A stretch of DNA of 64,000 nt from Bradyrhizobium sp. NP1 (GCF_030378205.1 NZ_CP127385.1:7108001-7172000); one strand, 5' to 3'; numbered from the stretch's first letter, positions 52,223 to 61,444 are shown. Numbers and translations: made by a program. The notes: generated from the sequence alone by a model not told the origin.

Positions 52223-53350
52223 TTACGCCGCGTTCTTCTTGCGCATGCAGTCGATCAGCGCGTCCTCCCAATAGGACTGGCTGCCGAGCGACAGCGCCAG
52301 CGCGCCTGCGCGGCGATAATACAGGTGGCAGTCGAACTCCCAGGTGAAGCCCATGCCGCCATGGACCTGGATGTTGTTCTTGGCGCAGTGATGGAACGCC
52401 TGGGTCGCGCTGATGCGCGCCGCGGCTGCGGCTTCCGGCAATTCCGACGCGTTGGTCGAGAGCGCCCACGCGCCGTAATAGCAGTTGGAGCGCGCCAGCG
52501 TCGCCGCGACATACATGTCGGCGAGCATGTGCTTCACGGCCTGGAACGAGCCGATCGGCCGGCCGAAGGCGATGCGATCGAGCGCGTAGTCGCGGCCCAT
52601 TTCCAGCGCACGGTCGGCGCCGCCGACCTGCTCGAAAGCTGTGAGCACCGCGGCGCGGTCGAGCACGCGGGTCAGAATGCTCCAGCCTTCGCTGGCGGGA
52701 CCGAGCGGCTCGGCCTTGCAGTTCCTGAAGGTGAGCTCAGCCTGCTCGCGGGAGGGATCGAGGTTGGTCAGCACCTTGGCCTCGACGCCACCGCCCTTCA
52801 TGTCGACCAGAAAGAGCGAGACATCGGTCTCCCGCCCGCTTGAACCCGTGCGCGCGGCAACGATGGCGAAATCGGCGATCGCACCGTCCGGGACGGGCTT
52901 CTTCACGCCGTTGAGCATGCCGCCGGACGCGGCGAGCTTGACGCCTTGCGGCGACGGATTGCCCTTGCCCTCGAACAGCGCCAGCGTGCCGATCGCCTCG
53001 CCGGCAGCGATCTTCGGCAGCCACTGCTTCTTCTGCCCGTCGGAGCCTGCAAGCAGGAGCGCTTCAGCGGCAAGATAGACGGTGGAGGAGAACGGCACCG
53101 GGGCAAGCGCGCGGCCCATTTCCTCGGCGATCACGCAGAGCTCGAGATGGCCGGCGCCAGCGCCGCCATATCCTTCCGGGATCGCAACGCCGAGAAAGCC
53201 CATCTCGGCGAGCCCCTTCCACAGCTCACGGTCATAAGCCGCCTTGCCCTCGAGCACGGCGCGCACCGCCTTGGGCGGACATTTTTCGGCAAGGAATTTC
53301 CGTGCCTGGTCACGCAGCTGCTTCTGATCATCGGAGAAATCGAAATTCAT
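52223..53350 (-). CDS. Acyl-CoA dehydrogenase-like partner subunit
   Basis: Acyl-CoA dehydrogenase fold of 375 residues. The N-terminal helical domain (MNFDFSDDQKQLRDQARKFL), middle beta domain and C-terminal helical domain (NNIQVHGGMGFTWEFDCHLY near 330) are all present. Neither Glu position is kept: the C-terminal region reads ALSLGSQSYWEDA, and the alternative site is VLDRAAVLTAF. This suggests a non-catalytic or FAD-binding partner in a heteromeric enzyme with one of the 414-residue paralogues, as known for alpha2beta2 steroid-type acyl-CoA dehydrogenases. Confidence 0.82.
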   Translation of the reverse strand: MNFDFSDDQKQLRDQARKFLAEKCPPKAVRAVLEGKAAYDRELWKGLAEMGFLGVAIPEGYGGAGAGHLELCVIAEEMGRALAPVPFSSTVYLAAEALLLAGSDGQKKQWLPKIAAGEAIGTLALFEGKGNPSPQGVKLAASGGMLNGVKKPVPDGAIADFAIVAARTGSSGRETDVSLFLVDMKGGGVEAKVLTNLDPSREQAELTFRNCKAEPLGPASEGWSILTRVLDRAAVLTAFEQVGGADRALEMGRDYALDRIAFGRPIGSFQAVKHMLADMYVAATLARSNCYYGAWALSTNASELPEAAAAARISATQAFHHCAKNNIQVHGGMGFTWEFDCHLYYRRAGALALSLGSQSYWEDALIDCMRKKNAA

Positions 53351-53370
53351 GGCTGCTTACCTTTACTGGC

Positions 53371-53408
53371 TGTCATTGCGGGGCGGTCCCCGCTTTCGCG
53401 GGACGACA
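53371..53408. repeat. Intergenic palindromic repeat (gtcattgcggggcgg family)
   Basis: TGTC-ATTGCGGGGCGG and CCCCGC-TTTC-GCGGG with flanking TGTC/GACA form a compact hairpin in the 62-bp gap between the SDR and dehydrogenase genes. Confidence 0.65.
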
Positions 53409-53412
53409 GTAA

Positions 53413-54171
53413 CTACCTTGGCGCCATGCGGATCGCGCCGTCGAGGCGGATGGTCTCGCCGTTGAGCATCGGGTTCTCGACGATGTGGACTGCGAGCGCG
53501 CCGTATTCGGCGGCGTCGCCAAGCCGCGACGGATGCGGCACCTGCGCGCCCAGGCTCTTGCGCGCCTCCTCGCTCAGGCCCATCAGGAGCGGCGTGAAGA
53601 ACAGGCCGGGCGCGATGGTGTTGACGCGGATCTTCTGGCTCGCGAGATCGCGCGCCGCCGGCAGCGTCAGCCCGACCACGCCGCCTTTCGAGGCCGCATA
53701 GGCGATCTGGCCGATCTGACCCTCATAGGCCGCGACGCTCGCGGTGTTGACGATGACGCCACGCTCTTCCCCGATCGGCTCGGCGGTGACGAGGCGCTCG
53801 GCGAACAGGCGCAGGCAGTTGAACGTGCCGATCAGATTGACGTTGATGATGCGCGCGAATTTGGCGAGCGGATAGACGCCGTCCTTGCCGACGATGCGTT
53901 GCGAACCGCCGATGCCGGCGCAGTTCATCAGGACGCGCGCGACGCCGTGGGCGCCCTCGGCCTTCGCAATCGCGGCCTTGACCTGCTCCTCGTCGGTGAC
54001 GTCGGCATGAAGGGCAACACCCTTCACCTCAGTCGCGACCTTCTCGGCGTTTTCCTTGCTCTGGTCGAGCACGCCGATCTTCGCGCCCTTGGCGGCCATG
54101 GCGCGGGCGGTCGCGGCGCCAAGCCCCGAACCGCCACCGGTGATGAGAACGGCTACGTCTTTCAGCTGCAT
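53413..54171 (-). CDS. Short-chain dehydrogenase (3-hydroxyacyl-CoA dehydrogenase type)
   Basis: SDR of 252 residues with TGGGSGLGAATARAMAAKG near residue 10, NCAGIGGSQRIVGKDG near 84, catalytic YAASKGG near 158 and NTIAPGLFFTPLLMGLSEEA near 188. It is a paralogue of the SDR at 22.4-23.1 kb. It is the first gene of the minus-strand series leading into the dehydrogenase genes and would catalyse the third step of beta-oxidation in this module. The thiolase and ligase that complete the pathway are on the plus strand beyond the TetR gene. Confidence 0.87.
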   Translation of the reverse strand: MQLKDVAVLITGGGSGLGAATARAMAAKGAKIGVLDQSKENAEKVATEVKGVALHADVTDEEQVKAAIAKAEGAHGVARVLMNCAGIGGSQRIVGKDGVYPLAKFARIINVNLIGTFNCLRLFAERLVTAEPIGEERGVIVNTASVAAYEGQIGQIAYAASKGGVVGLTLPAARDLASQKIRVNTIAPGLFFTPLLMGLSEEARKSLGAQVPHPSRLGDAAEYGALAVHIVENPMLNGETIRLDGAIRMAPR

Positions 54172-54264
54172 CGTAGGAACCTCTCCTTGGGCGTTTCTAT
54201 TGTCGGGCGTTTTCTATTGGCGAATGGCGAACAGGGAGCAGCGAACAGGAGCGATGCCCCTTCG

Positions 54265-54954
54265 CTATTCGCTGCTCACTGTTCGCTTTTCCAATTCGCT
54301 ACTCGCTCTCTCCTGCAGCAGGCCGCCGCAGATCAAGGCTTCCATGTGGCCGATGTACTGCCGGCAGACCTCGTCGGTCACCGGGCCGACGCCGGTGGCG
54401 CGCGACATCGCGTGCCGGCCGAAGAACAGGTGATCGCAGGCGCCGATCAGGCTGGTGTAGAACAGCACCGGATCGATGGCGCGGAATTCGCCGGCGGCAA
54501 TGCCTTCGGCGAGCAGCCGGCGGTGGAAATCGAGCAGGGGCGCGACGAAGAATTTTGAAACTTCGTTCGCGGCGTCGGCGCTGGTCTCGTGCAGCAGATA
54601 ATGGATCAGCCGGTTCATGTAGGGAAACCGGTGGTAGGCCCGGATGATGCCGGCAATGTGCAGGCGCAGCTTCGCCGTCGGCGCGATCGGCTGCGCCAGC
54701 AGGTATTCGAGACCGGCGATCTCGTTGGCTGCATCGCGCGCCAGCAGCGCCAGCAACAGTCCGTCCTTGTTGCCAAAGTGATATTTCACCAGCGCGGCGT
54801 TGACACCGGACTTCTGCGCGATGTCGGAAAGCGAGATCTCGATCGAGGAGCGCTCGATCATCAGACCGCTCGCCGCGACCAGGAGTTTTTCGGCCGTCGG
54901 GTTCTTGGCCGACGGAAGCCTGGCCGGCGCGATGGTATTGGGGTGAGGTGTCAT
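54265..54954 (-). CDS. TetR family transcriptional regulator
   Basis: Regulator of 229 residues from the ATG at 54954 (MTPHPNTIAPARLPSAKNPT). The HTH is ISLSDIAQKSGVNAALVKYH followed by FGNKDGLLLALL. The C-terminal ligand domain resembles acyl-CoA-responsive TetR proteins. It is divergent from the thiolase gene with a 145-bp gap carrying an AT-rich repeat-like segment, so it is the likely repressor of the surrounding acyl-CoA degradation genes. Confidence 0.88.
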   Translation of the reverse strand: MTPHPNTIAPARLPSAKNPTAEKLLVAASGLMIERSSIEISLSDIAQKSGVNAALVKYHFGNKDGLLLALLARDAANEIAGLEYLLAQPIAPTAKLRLHIAGIIRAYHRFPYMNRLIHYLLHETSADAANEVSKFFVAPLLDFHRRLLAEGIAAGEFRAIDPVLFYTSLIGACDHLFFGRHAMSRATGVGPVTDEVCRQYIGHMEALICGGLLQERASSELEKRTVSSE

Positions 54955-55014
54955 CACACTCTGCCGCAGGAAATCGGGCCGCACATAAGCCCATGCCGGG
55001 GTCGCACTCAAGAG

Positions 55015-55040
55015 TTAATTGAATGATTGACTAAATTATC
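55015..55040. promoter_or_regulatory. AT-rich candidate TetR operator/promoter
   Basis: The segment TTAATTGAATGATTGACTAA, followed by ATTATC, is strongly AT-rich in a GC-rich setting and contains related TTGAATGA and TTGACTAA half-units. It lies 60-85 bp upstream of the thiolase start and near the tetR promoter. Confidence 0.45.
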
Positions 55041-55099
55041 GACCATCCGCTAAACCCGTGTCCGACAATCCATCCAGAACAGGCAAGGGAGATCGGGAA

Positions 55100-56272
55100 A
55101 TGGCCGAGGCTTACATCGTTGCCGCCGCGCGCACGGCAGGCGGCCGCAAGGGAGGACGTCTGGCAGGCTGGCATCCGGCCGACCTCGCCGCGACCGTGCT
55201 GGATGCGCTGGTCGAGCGCTCCGGCGCCGCACCCGATCAGATCGAGGACGTGATCATGGGCTGCGTGATGCAGGCCGGCGAGCAGTCCAACAACATCGCC
55301 CGCAACGCGATCATGGCCTCGAAACTGCCGGAGAGCGTGCCCGGCACCTCGATCGACCGGCAGTGCGGCTCCTCGCAGCAGGCGCTGCATTTCGCGGCGC
55401 AGGCGGTGATGAGCGGCACCATGGACGTCGTGATCGCCGCCGGCGTGGAATCGATGACGCGGGTGCCGATGGGATTGGCCTCGCAACTTCCGGCCAAGAA
55501 CGGCTTCGGCCACTACAAGAGCCCCGGTATCGAGCAGCGCTATCCGAACATCGTGTTCAGCCAGTTCACCGGCGCGGAGATGATGGCGGAGAAGTACGGC
55601 CTCTCAAGGAACGAGCTCGACGAATATTCCTACAACAGCCATCAGCGCGCGATCGCGGCGACCCAAGCCGGCCATTTCAAGAACGAGATCGTGCCGGTGC
55701 CGATCAAGCTGGCGGATGGCTCAACCGATACCCATACCGTCGACGAGGGCATCCGCTTCGACGTCAGCCTCGACGGCATCAAGGGCGTCAAGCTGATCGC
55801 CGAGAACGGCAAGCTGACGGCGGCAAGCGCCAGCCAGATCTGCGACGGCGCCTCCGGCGTCGTGGTCGTCAACGAGCGCGGCCTCAAAGCCCTCGGCGCC
55901 AAGCCGCTCGCGCGCATCCATCACCTCACCATGATGGGCGGCGATCCCGTGATCATGCTGGACGCGCCGCTGCACGCCACCGAGCGCGCACTGAGAAAGG
56001 CCGGCATGAAGATCGGCGACATCGACCTGTTCGAGGTCAACGAGGCCTTTGCCTCGGTGCCGACCGCCTGGCTCAAGACAACAGGCGCCGATCCGGCGCG
56101 GCTCAACGTCAATGGCGGCGCGATCGCGCTCGGCCACCCGCTCGGCGGCTCCGGCACCAAGCTGATGACGACGCTGGTCAACGCGCTGAAGCAGCGCAAC
56201 AAGCGCTACGGCCTGCAGACCATGTGCGAAGGCGGCGGCATGGCAAATGTGACGATCGTCGAGAGGCTGTAG
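55100..56272 (+). CDS. Acetyl-CoA acyltransferase (thiolase)
   Basis: Thiolase of 390 residues that cleaves a 3-ketoacyl-CoA with CoA, or acts in reverse. ATG at 55100 is preceded by AAGGGAG. The catalytic Cys lies in SIDRQCGSSQQALHFAAQAV near residue 89, His in NGGAIALGHPLGGSGTKL near 345 and the second Cys in TMCEGGGMANVTI near 375. It is divergent from tetR and is the only thiolase in the window, so it could also serve the pim-like operon at 1-6 kb, which lacks one. Confidence 0.92.
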   Translation: MAEAYIVAAARTAGGRKGGRLAGWHPADLAATVLDALVERSGAAPDQIEDVIMGCVMQAGEQSNNIARNAIMASKLPESVPGTSIDRQCGSSQQALHFAAQAVMSGTMDVVIAAGVESMTRVPMGLASQLPAKNGFGHYKSPGIEQRYPNIVFSQFTGAEMMAEKYGLSRNELDEYSYNSHQRAIAATQAGHFKNEIVPVPIKLADGSTDTHTVDEGIRFDVSLDGIKGVKLIAENGKLTAASASQICDGASGVVVVNERGLKALGAKPLARIHHLTMMGGDPVIMLDAPLHATERALRKAGMKIGDIDLFEVNEAFASVPTAWLKTTGADPARLNVNGGAIALGHPLGGSGTKLMTTLVNALKQRNKRYGLQTMCEGGGMANVTIVERL

Positions 56273-56280
56273 CACGTTCT

Positions 56281-56442
56281 TACCCTCTCCCCGCCTGCGG
56301 GGAGAGGGTGGTTGGAATGAGCGAAGCGAAATTCGAACCGGGTGAGGGGCACTCGCCACGGATTGAAGTTGCAGGAAATCCCCCTCACCCGGAGCCGTCG
56401 CTGCGCTCCGCCTCCGACCTCTCCCCGCAAGCGGGGAGAGGT
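56281..56442. repeat. Intergenic palindromic repeat (ctctccccgc family, double unit)
   Basis: ACCCTCTCCCCGC-CTG-CGGGGAGAGGGT at 56281-56308, then GGGTGAGGGGCA...CCCTCACCC, then CCTCTCCCCGC-AA-GCGGGGAGAGG near 56418-56441. It ends about 27 bp before the ligase start. Confidence 0.8.
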
Positions 56443-56468
56443 GAAAGAAGCAGTACGCTTGAGGACCG

Positions 56469-58019
56469 ATGACCCACCCTTCCATCCACGCCCGCAAGAG
56501 CCCCGACAAGGTCGCCTACCGGATGGCCGGAACCGGCAAGGCGATCACCTATCGCGAGCTCGACGAGCTCTCGAACCAGGGCGCGCATCTGTTCCGTTCG
56601 CTCGGCCTGAAGGCGGGCGACCACGTCGCGCTTCTGATGGAGAACCGCCTCGCCTTCATGGAGATCTGCTGGGCGGCGCAGCGCGCAGGCCTCTACTACA
56701 CCGCGATCAGCCGCTACCTGACGCAGGAGGAGATCGCCTATATCGTCAAGGATTGCGGCGCGAGGATCGTGATCACGACGCCGAAATGCGCCGAACAGGT
56801 GAAGGGCCTGATCAAGGGGGAGCCGGGCGAGCCGCTGTTCTTCATGATGGACCAGCCTCTCGCCGGTTTCCGCTCCTATGATGCGGAAGCCATCGTGCAG
56901 CCGACCACGCCGATCGCAGACGAGGTCGCGGGCTACGACATGCTGTATTCGTCCGGCACGACTGGCCGGCCCAAGGGCATCAAGCGGGAATTCCAGGGCA
57001 ACCGCATCGATGAGCCGAACCCGTTCCTGAAGATTCTCTGCGCCGACATGTGCGGCATGGGCGAAGACAGCATCTATCTGTCGCCGGCGCCGCTCTATCA
57101 CGCGGCTCCCTTGCGCTTCAACATGATGGCGACCATCCTCGGCGGCACCTCCGTCATCATGGAGTCCTTCGACGCCGAGGAATTCCTGAAACTCGTCGAA
57201 AGACACAAGGTGACGCAGTCGCAGCTCGTGCCGACTATGTTCGTGCGCATGCTGAAGCTGCCCGACGAGGTGCGCAACCGCTACGACGTCTCCTCGCTGA
57301 AGGGCGCGATCCATGCCGCAGCGCCCTGCCCGGTCGAGGTCAAGGCGAAGATGATCGACTGGTGGGGGCCGATCCTGATCGAGTATTACGCCGGCTCCGA
57401 AGGCAACGGCGTCACCGTCTGCACCGCGCAGCAATGGCTTGACCATCGCGGCTCGGTCGGTCGCGCCGTGGTCGGCAAGATCAAGATCCTCGACGAGAAC
57501 GACGAGGAGCGGCCGACGGGCGAGATCGGCACGGTCTATTTCGCGGACGCGCCGGCCTTCACCTATCACAACGATCCCGAGAAGACGAAGCGCGCCTATA
57601 ACGCGAAAGGCTGGTCGACGCTCGGCGACGTCGGCTATCTCGATAAGGACGGCTTCCTCTATCTCACCGACCGCAAGTCCTACATGATCATCTCCGGCGG
57701 GGTGAACATCTATCCGCAGGAGACCGAGGACGTGCTGATCACCCACCCTGATGTCGCCGACGTCGCGGTGTTCGGCGTGCCGAACGAGGAGATGGGTGAA
57801 GAGGTCAAGGCGGTGGTGCAGCCGCACGACATGGCAAAGGCCGGCAAGGAACTCGAGGCCGAGCTGATCGCGTTCTGCCGCAGCCACCTGTCGCCGATCA
57901 AATGCCCACGCTCGATCGATTTCGAGGCGGAGCTGCCGCGCACGCCGACGGGCAAGCTGGTGAAGCGCCATCTGCGCGACCGCTATTGGCCGAAGACGGC
58001 GAAGGTGCAAACATCGTAG
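56469..58019 (+). CDS. Acyl-CoA synthetase (AMP-binding, FadD3-like)
   Basis: ANL-superfamily ligase of 516 residues, ATG at 56469 with GAGGA 5 bases upstream. The phosphate loop MLYSSGTTGRPKGIKREF is near residue 160, YYAGSEGNGVT near 305 in place of the usual TE motif, DKDGFLYLTDRKSYMIISGG near 395, and RTPTGKLVKRHLRDRYW near 500. It follows thiolase across a palindromic repeat and probably activates the substrate of the TetR-controlled module. Its stop codon TAG is the first triplet of a tagggtgggc-type repeat. Confidence 0.9.
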   Translation: MTHPSIHARKSPDKVAYRMAGTGKAITYRELDELSNQGAHLFRSLGLKAGDHVALLMENRLAFMEICWAAQRAGLYYTAISRYLTQEEIAYIVKDCGARIVITTPKCAEQVKGLIKGEPGEPLFFMMDQPLAGFRSYDAEAIVQPTTPIADEVAGYDMLYSSGTTGRPKGIKREFQGNRIDEPNPFLKILCADMCGMGEDSIYLSPAPLYHAAPLRFNMMATILGGTSVIMESFDAEEFLKLVERHKVTQSQLVPTMFVRMLKLPDEVRNRYDVSSLKGAIHAAAPCPVEVKAKMIDWWGPILIEYYAGSEGNGVTVCTAQQWLDHRGSVGRAVVGKIKILDENDEERPTGEIGTVYFADAPAFTYHNDPEKTKRAYNAKGWSTLGDVGYLDKDGFLYLTDRKSYMIISGGVNIYPQETEDVLITHPDVADVAVFGVPNEEMGEEVKAVVQPHDMAKAGKELEAELIAFCRSHLSPIKCPRSIDFEAELPRTPTGKLVKRHLRDRYWPKTAKVQTS

Positions 58020-58185
58020 GGTGGGCAAAGGCGCATAGCGCCGTGCCCACCGATCCAAAGCGAACGGAATGGGGGGCACGCTTCGCTTTGCCTACCCGAC
58101 AGGCTGGCCGAAAAAGGCTGCGAGGGTGTAGCGTGCGGCCCTCATCCTGAGGAGCGCGCCCTTGCGCGCGTCTCGAAGGATGAGG
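58017..58185. repeat. Two palindromic repeats of different families
   Basis: The first (58017-58099) begins TAGGGTGGGC and contains GGCGC-ATA-GCGCC, ending CTTTGCCTACC. The second (58141-58185) is CTCATCC-TGAGGA-GCGCGC-CCTT-GCGCGC-GTCTCGA-AGGATGAG, a long dyad. Together they fill the gap before the epoxide-hydrolase-like gene. Confidence 0.8.
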
Positions 58186-58253
58186 AATACCTTGGCCTCA
58201 TGATTCGAGACGGCGCTGACGCGCCTCCTCACCATGAGGATCGGAGCGCAACG

Positions 58254-59411
58254 ATGACCCCGACTCTCCCTCCGATCCCGCTTCCCCCTTCGATCCGCTC
58301 CCGCTATGTCGAAGACATCAACGGGTTGCGCATGCATGTGCTGGAGGCGGGTTTTGAAAGCAAAGGCCGGCCGTGCCTGTTGCTGCTGCACGGTTTTCCG
58401 GAACTGGCCTATAGCTGGCGCAAGGTGATGCCGGCGCTCGCGGAAGCCGGCTATCACGTGATCGCGCCGGACCAGCGCGGCTATGGCCGCACCACCGGTT
58501 GGCAGGCGGACTATGATGGCGACCTCCACCCGTTCCGGCTCACCAACCTTGTGCGCGACGCGCTCGGGCTCGTCTCCGCATTCGGCTATCGCCAGGTCGA
58601 TGCGGTGATCGGCCATGATTTCGGCAGCCCGGTCGCCGCCTGGTGCGCGCTGATCCGGCCCGACGTGTTTCGCGCGGTCGTGATGATGAGCGCGCCGTTC
58701 GGCGGACCGCCATCATTGCCGTTCAACACCGCTGACGCGCCGACAAGGCCGCAAGCCGAAGACCCGGTGCATCGCGCGCTCGCCACGCTGCCGCGGCCGC
58801 GCAAGCACTACCATTGGTACTATTCGACGCGCGAGGCGAACGCGGACATGCATCGCGCGCCGCAGGGCGTGCATGATTTCCTGCGCGCCTACTACCACCA
58901 CAAGAGCGCGGACTGGAAAGCCAACAAGCCCCATCCGCTGAAAGCATGGTCGGCGGAAGAACTCGCAACACTGCCGACCTACTACGTGATGGACCTTGCG
59001 AAGACGATGCCCGAAACCGTGGCGGAGGAAATGCCCGATCCTGCCGTGATCGCCGCCAACCGCTGGCTGCCCGACGACGAGCTTGCCTTCTACAGCAGCG
59101 AATATACGCGCACCGGCTTCCAGGGCGGCCTGCAATGGTATCGCTGCGGCACCTCGGGCGCCTTCAATGCCGAGCTGCAGACCTGGTCCGGCAGGACCAT
59201 CGATGTGCCGTCGTGCTTCATCTCGGGCAAGCAGGACTGGGGCACCTATCAGCGGCCGGGCGTATTCGAGGCAATGCAGACGCGCGCATGCACGGCCATG
59301 ATCGGCTACCATCTGGTCGATGGCGCGGGCCACTGGGTGCAGCAGGAGCAGCCGGCCAAGGTCAGCCTGCTGCTGCTTGACTTCCTGCGAAAGGCGACAG
59401 CGGCACGCTAG
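58254..59411 (+). CDS. Epoxide hydrolase-like alpha/beta hydrolase
   Basis: Alpha/beta hydrolase of 385 residues, ATG at 58254 with GGAG 8 bases upstream. Epoxide-hydrolase features are HGFPELAYSWRKV near residue 45, the nucleophile Asp in VIGHDFGSPVAAWCA near 124, and the catalytic His in DGAGHWVQQEQPAK near 368. The cap domain has tyrosines in a YYHHKSADW/YYVMDL context that may serve as epoxide-protonating residues. It follows the ligase gene across two repeats and so may belong to the same module or stand alone. Confidence 0.83.
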   Translation: MTPTLPPIPLPPSIRSRYVEDINGLRMHVLEAGFESKGRPCLLLLHGFPELAYSWRKVMPALAEAGYHVIAPDQRGYGRTTGWQADYDGDLHPFRLTNLVRDALGLVSAFGYRQVDAVIGHDFGSPVAAWCALIRPDVFRAVVMMSAPFGGPPSLPFNTADAPTRPQAEDPVHRALATLPRPRKHYHWYYSTREANADMHRAPQGVHDFLRAYYHHKSADWKANKPHPLKAWSAEELATLPTYYVMDLAKTMPETVAEEMPDPAVIAANRWLPDDELAFYSSEYTRTGFQGGLQWYRCGTSGAFNAELQTWSGRTIDVPSCFISGKQDWGTYQRPGVFEAMQTRACTAMIGYHLVDGAGHWVQQEQPAKVSLLLLDFLRKATAAR

Positions 59412-59564
59412 CCGCAAGCCGCGACCTGACCTCGTTCACGGACAGCTGCCGCCTGAGTTTCGAGGGGACGGGGGCCGCCGCCCGGCTCCCCGTTCACAAC
59501 TATTCGAAGCCGCTGGGATTGCCGCGCGAACGGTTTGACCGGTTCAGCCAGAGCCCCTATATAG

Positions 59565-59580
59565 TTTAGAACTATTCTAA
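59565..59580. promoter_or_regulatory. Iron control element (ICE), Irr-binding site
   Basis: TTTAGAA-CTA-TTCTAA is a dyad matching the ICE motif bound by Irr in Bradyrhizobium. It lies 29-44 bp upstream of the mbfA start and is followed by TTCTAAATTAG. Established knowledge places mbfA under Irr repression, so this is very likely functional. Confidence 0.85.
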
Positions 59581-59608
59581 TTCTAAATTAGCTTGGAAAG
59601 CCCTGGCC

Positions 59609-60580
59609 GTGAAGAATTTCTCCGACCTGACCGAACGCGAAGTGCTGGCGGTTGCGATCTCCTCGGAAGAGGAAGACAGCCGCATCTATATGAGCTTCGC
59701 TGAGGACCTTGCGGAACGCTACCCCGATACCGCGAAAGTGTTCGAGGAGATGGCCGAGGAGGAGCGCGGGCACCGGCATCGGCTGCTCGAACTCTATCAG
59801 GAGCGCTTCGGGCCGCATCTGCCGCCGATCCGGCGTGAAGACGTCAAAGGCTTCCTGCGCCGGCGCCCGATCTGGCTGACGAAGAACCTGTCGCTCGACA
59901 CCATCCGGAAAGAAGTCGAGACGATGGAGCTGCAGGCCGAGCGCTTCTACGCCAAAGCGGCCGAGAAGGCGGAGGACGTCGGCGTCCGCCGGCTGCTCGG
60001 CGACCTCGCCGAGGAGGAGAAGGGCCACGAGCGGCTCGCGGTGAAACTCACCGGCGAGATCCTCAAGCCCGACGTCCGCGCCGAGGAGGACCGCACGCGG
60101 CGGCGGATGTTCGTGCTGCAATATGTCCAGCCGGGCCTCGCCGGCCTGATGGACGGCTCGGTGTCGACACTCGCGCCGCTGTTTGCGGCGGCATTCGCGA
60201 CCCATCACAACTGGCAGACCTTCGTCGTCGGCCTTGCCGCCTCGATCGGCGCCGGCATCAGCATGGGCTTTGCCGAAGCCTTATCCGACGACGGTTCGCT
60301 CACCGGCCGCGGCTCGCCCTGGCTGCGCGGGCTGACCTGCGGCCTGATGACCACGCTTGGCGGCCTTGGCCACACCCTGCCCTATCTGGTGCCGGATTCC
60401 TGGGCCAACGCGTTCTGGATCGCGACCGCAATTGCAGGCGTCGTCGTGTTCTTCGAGCTGTGGGCGATCGCCTACATCCGCGCGCGCTACATGGATACGC
60501 CGTTCCTGCAGGCGGTATTCCAGATCGTGCTCGGCGGCGTCATCGTGCTCGGGGTCGGCATCCTGATCGGCGCGGCATAA
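59609..60580 (+). CDS. mbfA: Membrane-bound ferritin-like iron exporter
   Basis: Iron exporter of 323 residues. The N-terminal ferritin/rubrerythrin-like domain (about 1-150) carries di-iron ligand motifs [48 protein letters not shown] and [13 protein letters not shown]. The C-terminal VIT1/CCC1-type membrane domain (170-323) starts at [20 protein letters not shown] and has four or five hydrophobic helices. Start is GTG at 59609. It exports iron when the cell is iron-replete, and is repressed by Irr through the ICE box just upstream when iron is scarce. The next gene, a predicted outer-membrane protein, starts 15 bp downstream. Confidence 0.95.
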   Translation: MKNFSDLTEREVLAVAISSEEEDSRIYMSFAEDLAERYPDTAKVFEEMAEEERGHRHRLLELYQERFGPHLPPIRREDVKGFLRRRPIWLTKNLSLDTIRKEVETMELQAERFYAKAAEKAEDVGVRRLLGDLAEEEKGHERLAVKLTGEILKPDVRAEEDRTRRRMFVLQYVQPGLAGLMDGSVSTLAPLFAAAFATHHNWQTFVVGLAASIGAGISMGFAEALSDDGSLTGRGSPWLRGLTCGLMTTLGGLGHTLPYLVPDSWANAFWIATAIAGVVVFFELWAIAYIRARYMDTPFLQAVFQIVLGGVIVLGVGILIGAA

Positions 60581-60595
60581 ACCCACGGCGCGGCC

Positions 60596-61444
60596 ATGGC
60601 GAACCGCCGTTCGAGTTACCGTCTCGCCGGACTTGCTGCCTGCGCCGGGCTTGCGCTCGCGCAGCCCGCAAAGGCGACCGACGAGATCCAGGTCTATAAT
60701 GCCGGCATCGCCGCGGTCGGCCAGTTCACCTATCAGCAGCATCTGAACTACATTCCGCTCGGCGTGAGGGAGCCGCCGTTTCCAGGCGGCCTCGTCTCCA
60801 ACCACAGCCTCAACGGCACGCCCGAATTCGCCTATGGCGTCACCGACTGGTGGGAGCTCGGGCTCTATCTGCCCTTCTCGGTGCAGAACGAACGGTTCTA
60901 TTCCGACGCATTCAAGCTCCGCACGCTGTTCGTGGTGCCGCACGCCGACCAGCGCAACTTCTTCTATGGCGTCAATCTCGAGCTCAGCAACGAGACACCG
61001 CCCTTTGCCCAGACGCGCTGGGCCATGGAGATCAGGCCGATCATCGGCGTTCGCAACATGCGGTATGAATTCATCGTCAACCCGATCGTCGACATCGGCT
61101 TCGGCCGGTTCGGCGAGGCCGACTTCGCGCCGGCGGCGCGGCTTGCCCGCAAGTTCGGCGAGGACCTCTATGCCGGTTTCGAATATTACGGCGACTTCGG
61201 CAAGATCGGCGACTTCAAGGCGGTCTCCGAGCAGCAGCACACCCTGTTCGCGGTGACCGACTTCAAGCTCGGCGTCGTCGACGTGAATTTCGGCGTCGGT
61301 TATGGCCTGACCCCGTCTTCCGACCGCTGGGTCGTCAAGACCATCCTCGGATATGCCTTTCCGGTGCCCGGCAGCAGCACCAGCGAACGCACCGCGAGCG
61401 GACCGGTCAACCCGATGTCACGGTCGACACAGCGGACCTGGTGA
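60596..61444 (+). CDS. Exported protein, probable outer-membrane beta-barrel
   Basis: Protein of 282 residues with a signal peptide (MANRRSSYRLAGLAACAGLA) cleaved near QPAKA-TDEIQVY. The mature part is built from alternating amphipathic strands ending in aromatic residues (WWELGLYLPFSVQ, NFFYGVNLELSN, LYAGFEYYGDFG, VDVNFGVGYGL), the look of a small barrel. It starts 15 bp after mbfA and is therefore probably under the same Irr control. No domain name can be given with confidence; it may help iron or another substrate leave the periplasm. Confidence 0.75.
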   Translation: MANRRSSYRLAGLAACAGLALAQPAKATDEIQVYNAGIAAVGQFTYQQHLNYIPLGVREPPFPGGLVSNHSLNGTPEFAYGVTDWWELGLYLPFSVQNERFYSDAFKLRTLFVVPHADQRNFFYGVNLELSNETPPFAQTRWAMEIRPIIGVRNMRYEFIVNPIVDIGFGRFGEADFAPAARLARKFGEDLYAGFEYYGDFGKIGDFKAVSEQQHTLFAVTDFKLGVVDVNFGVGYGLTPSSDRWVVKTILGYAFPVPGSSTSERTASGPVNPMSRSTQRTW

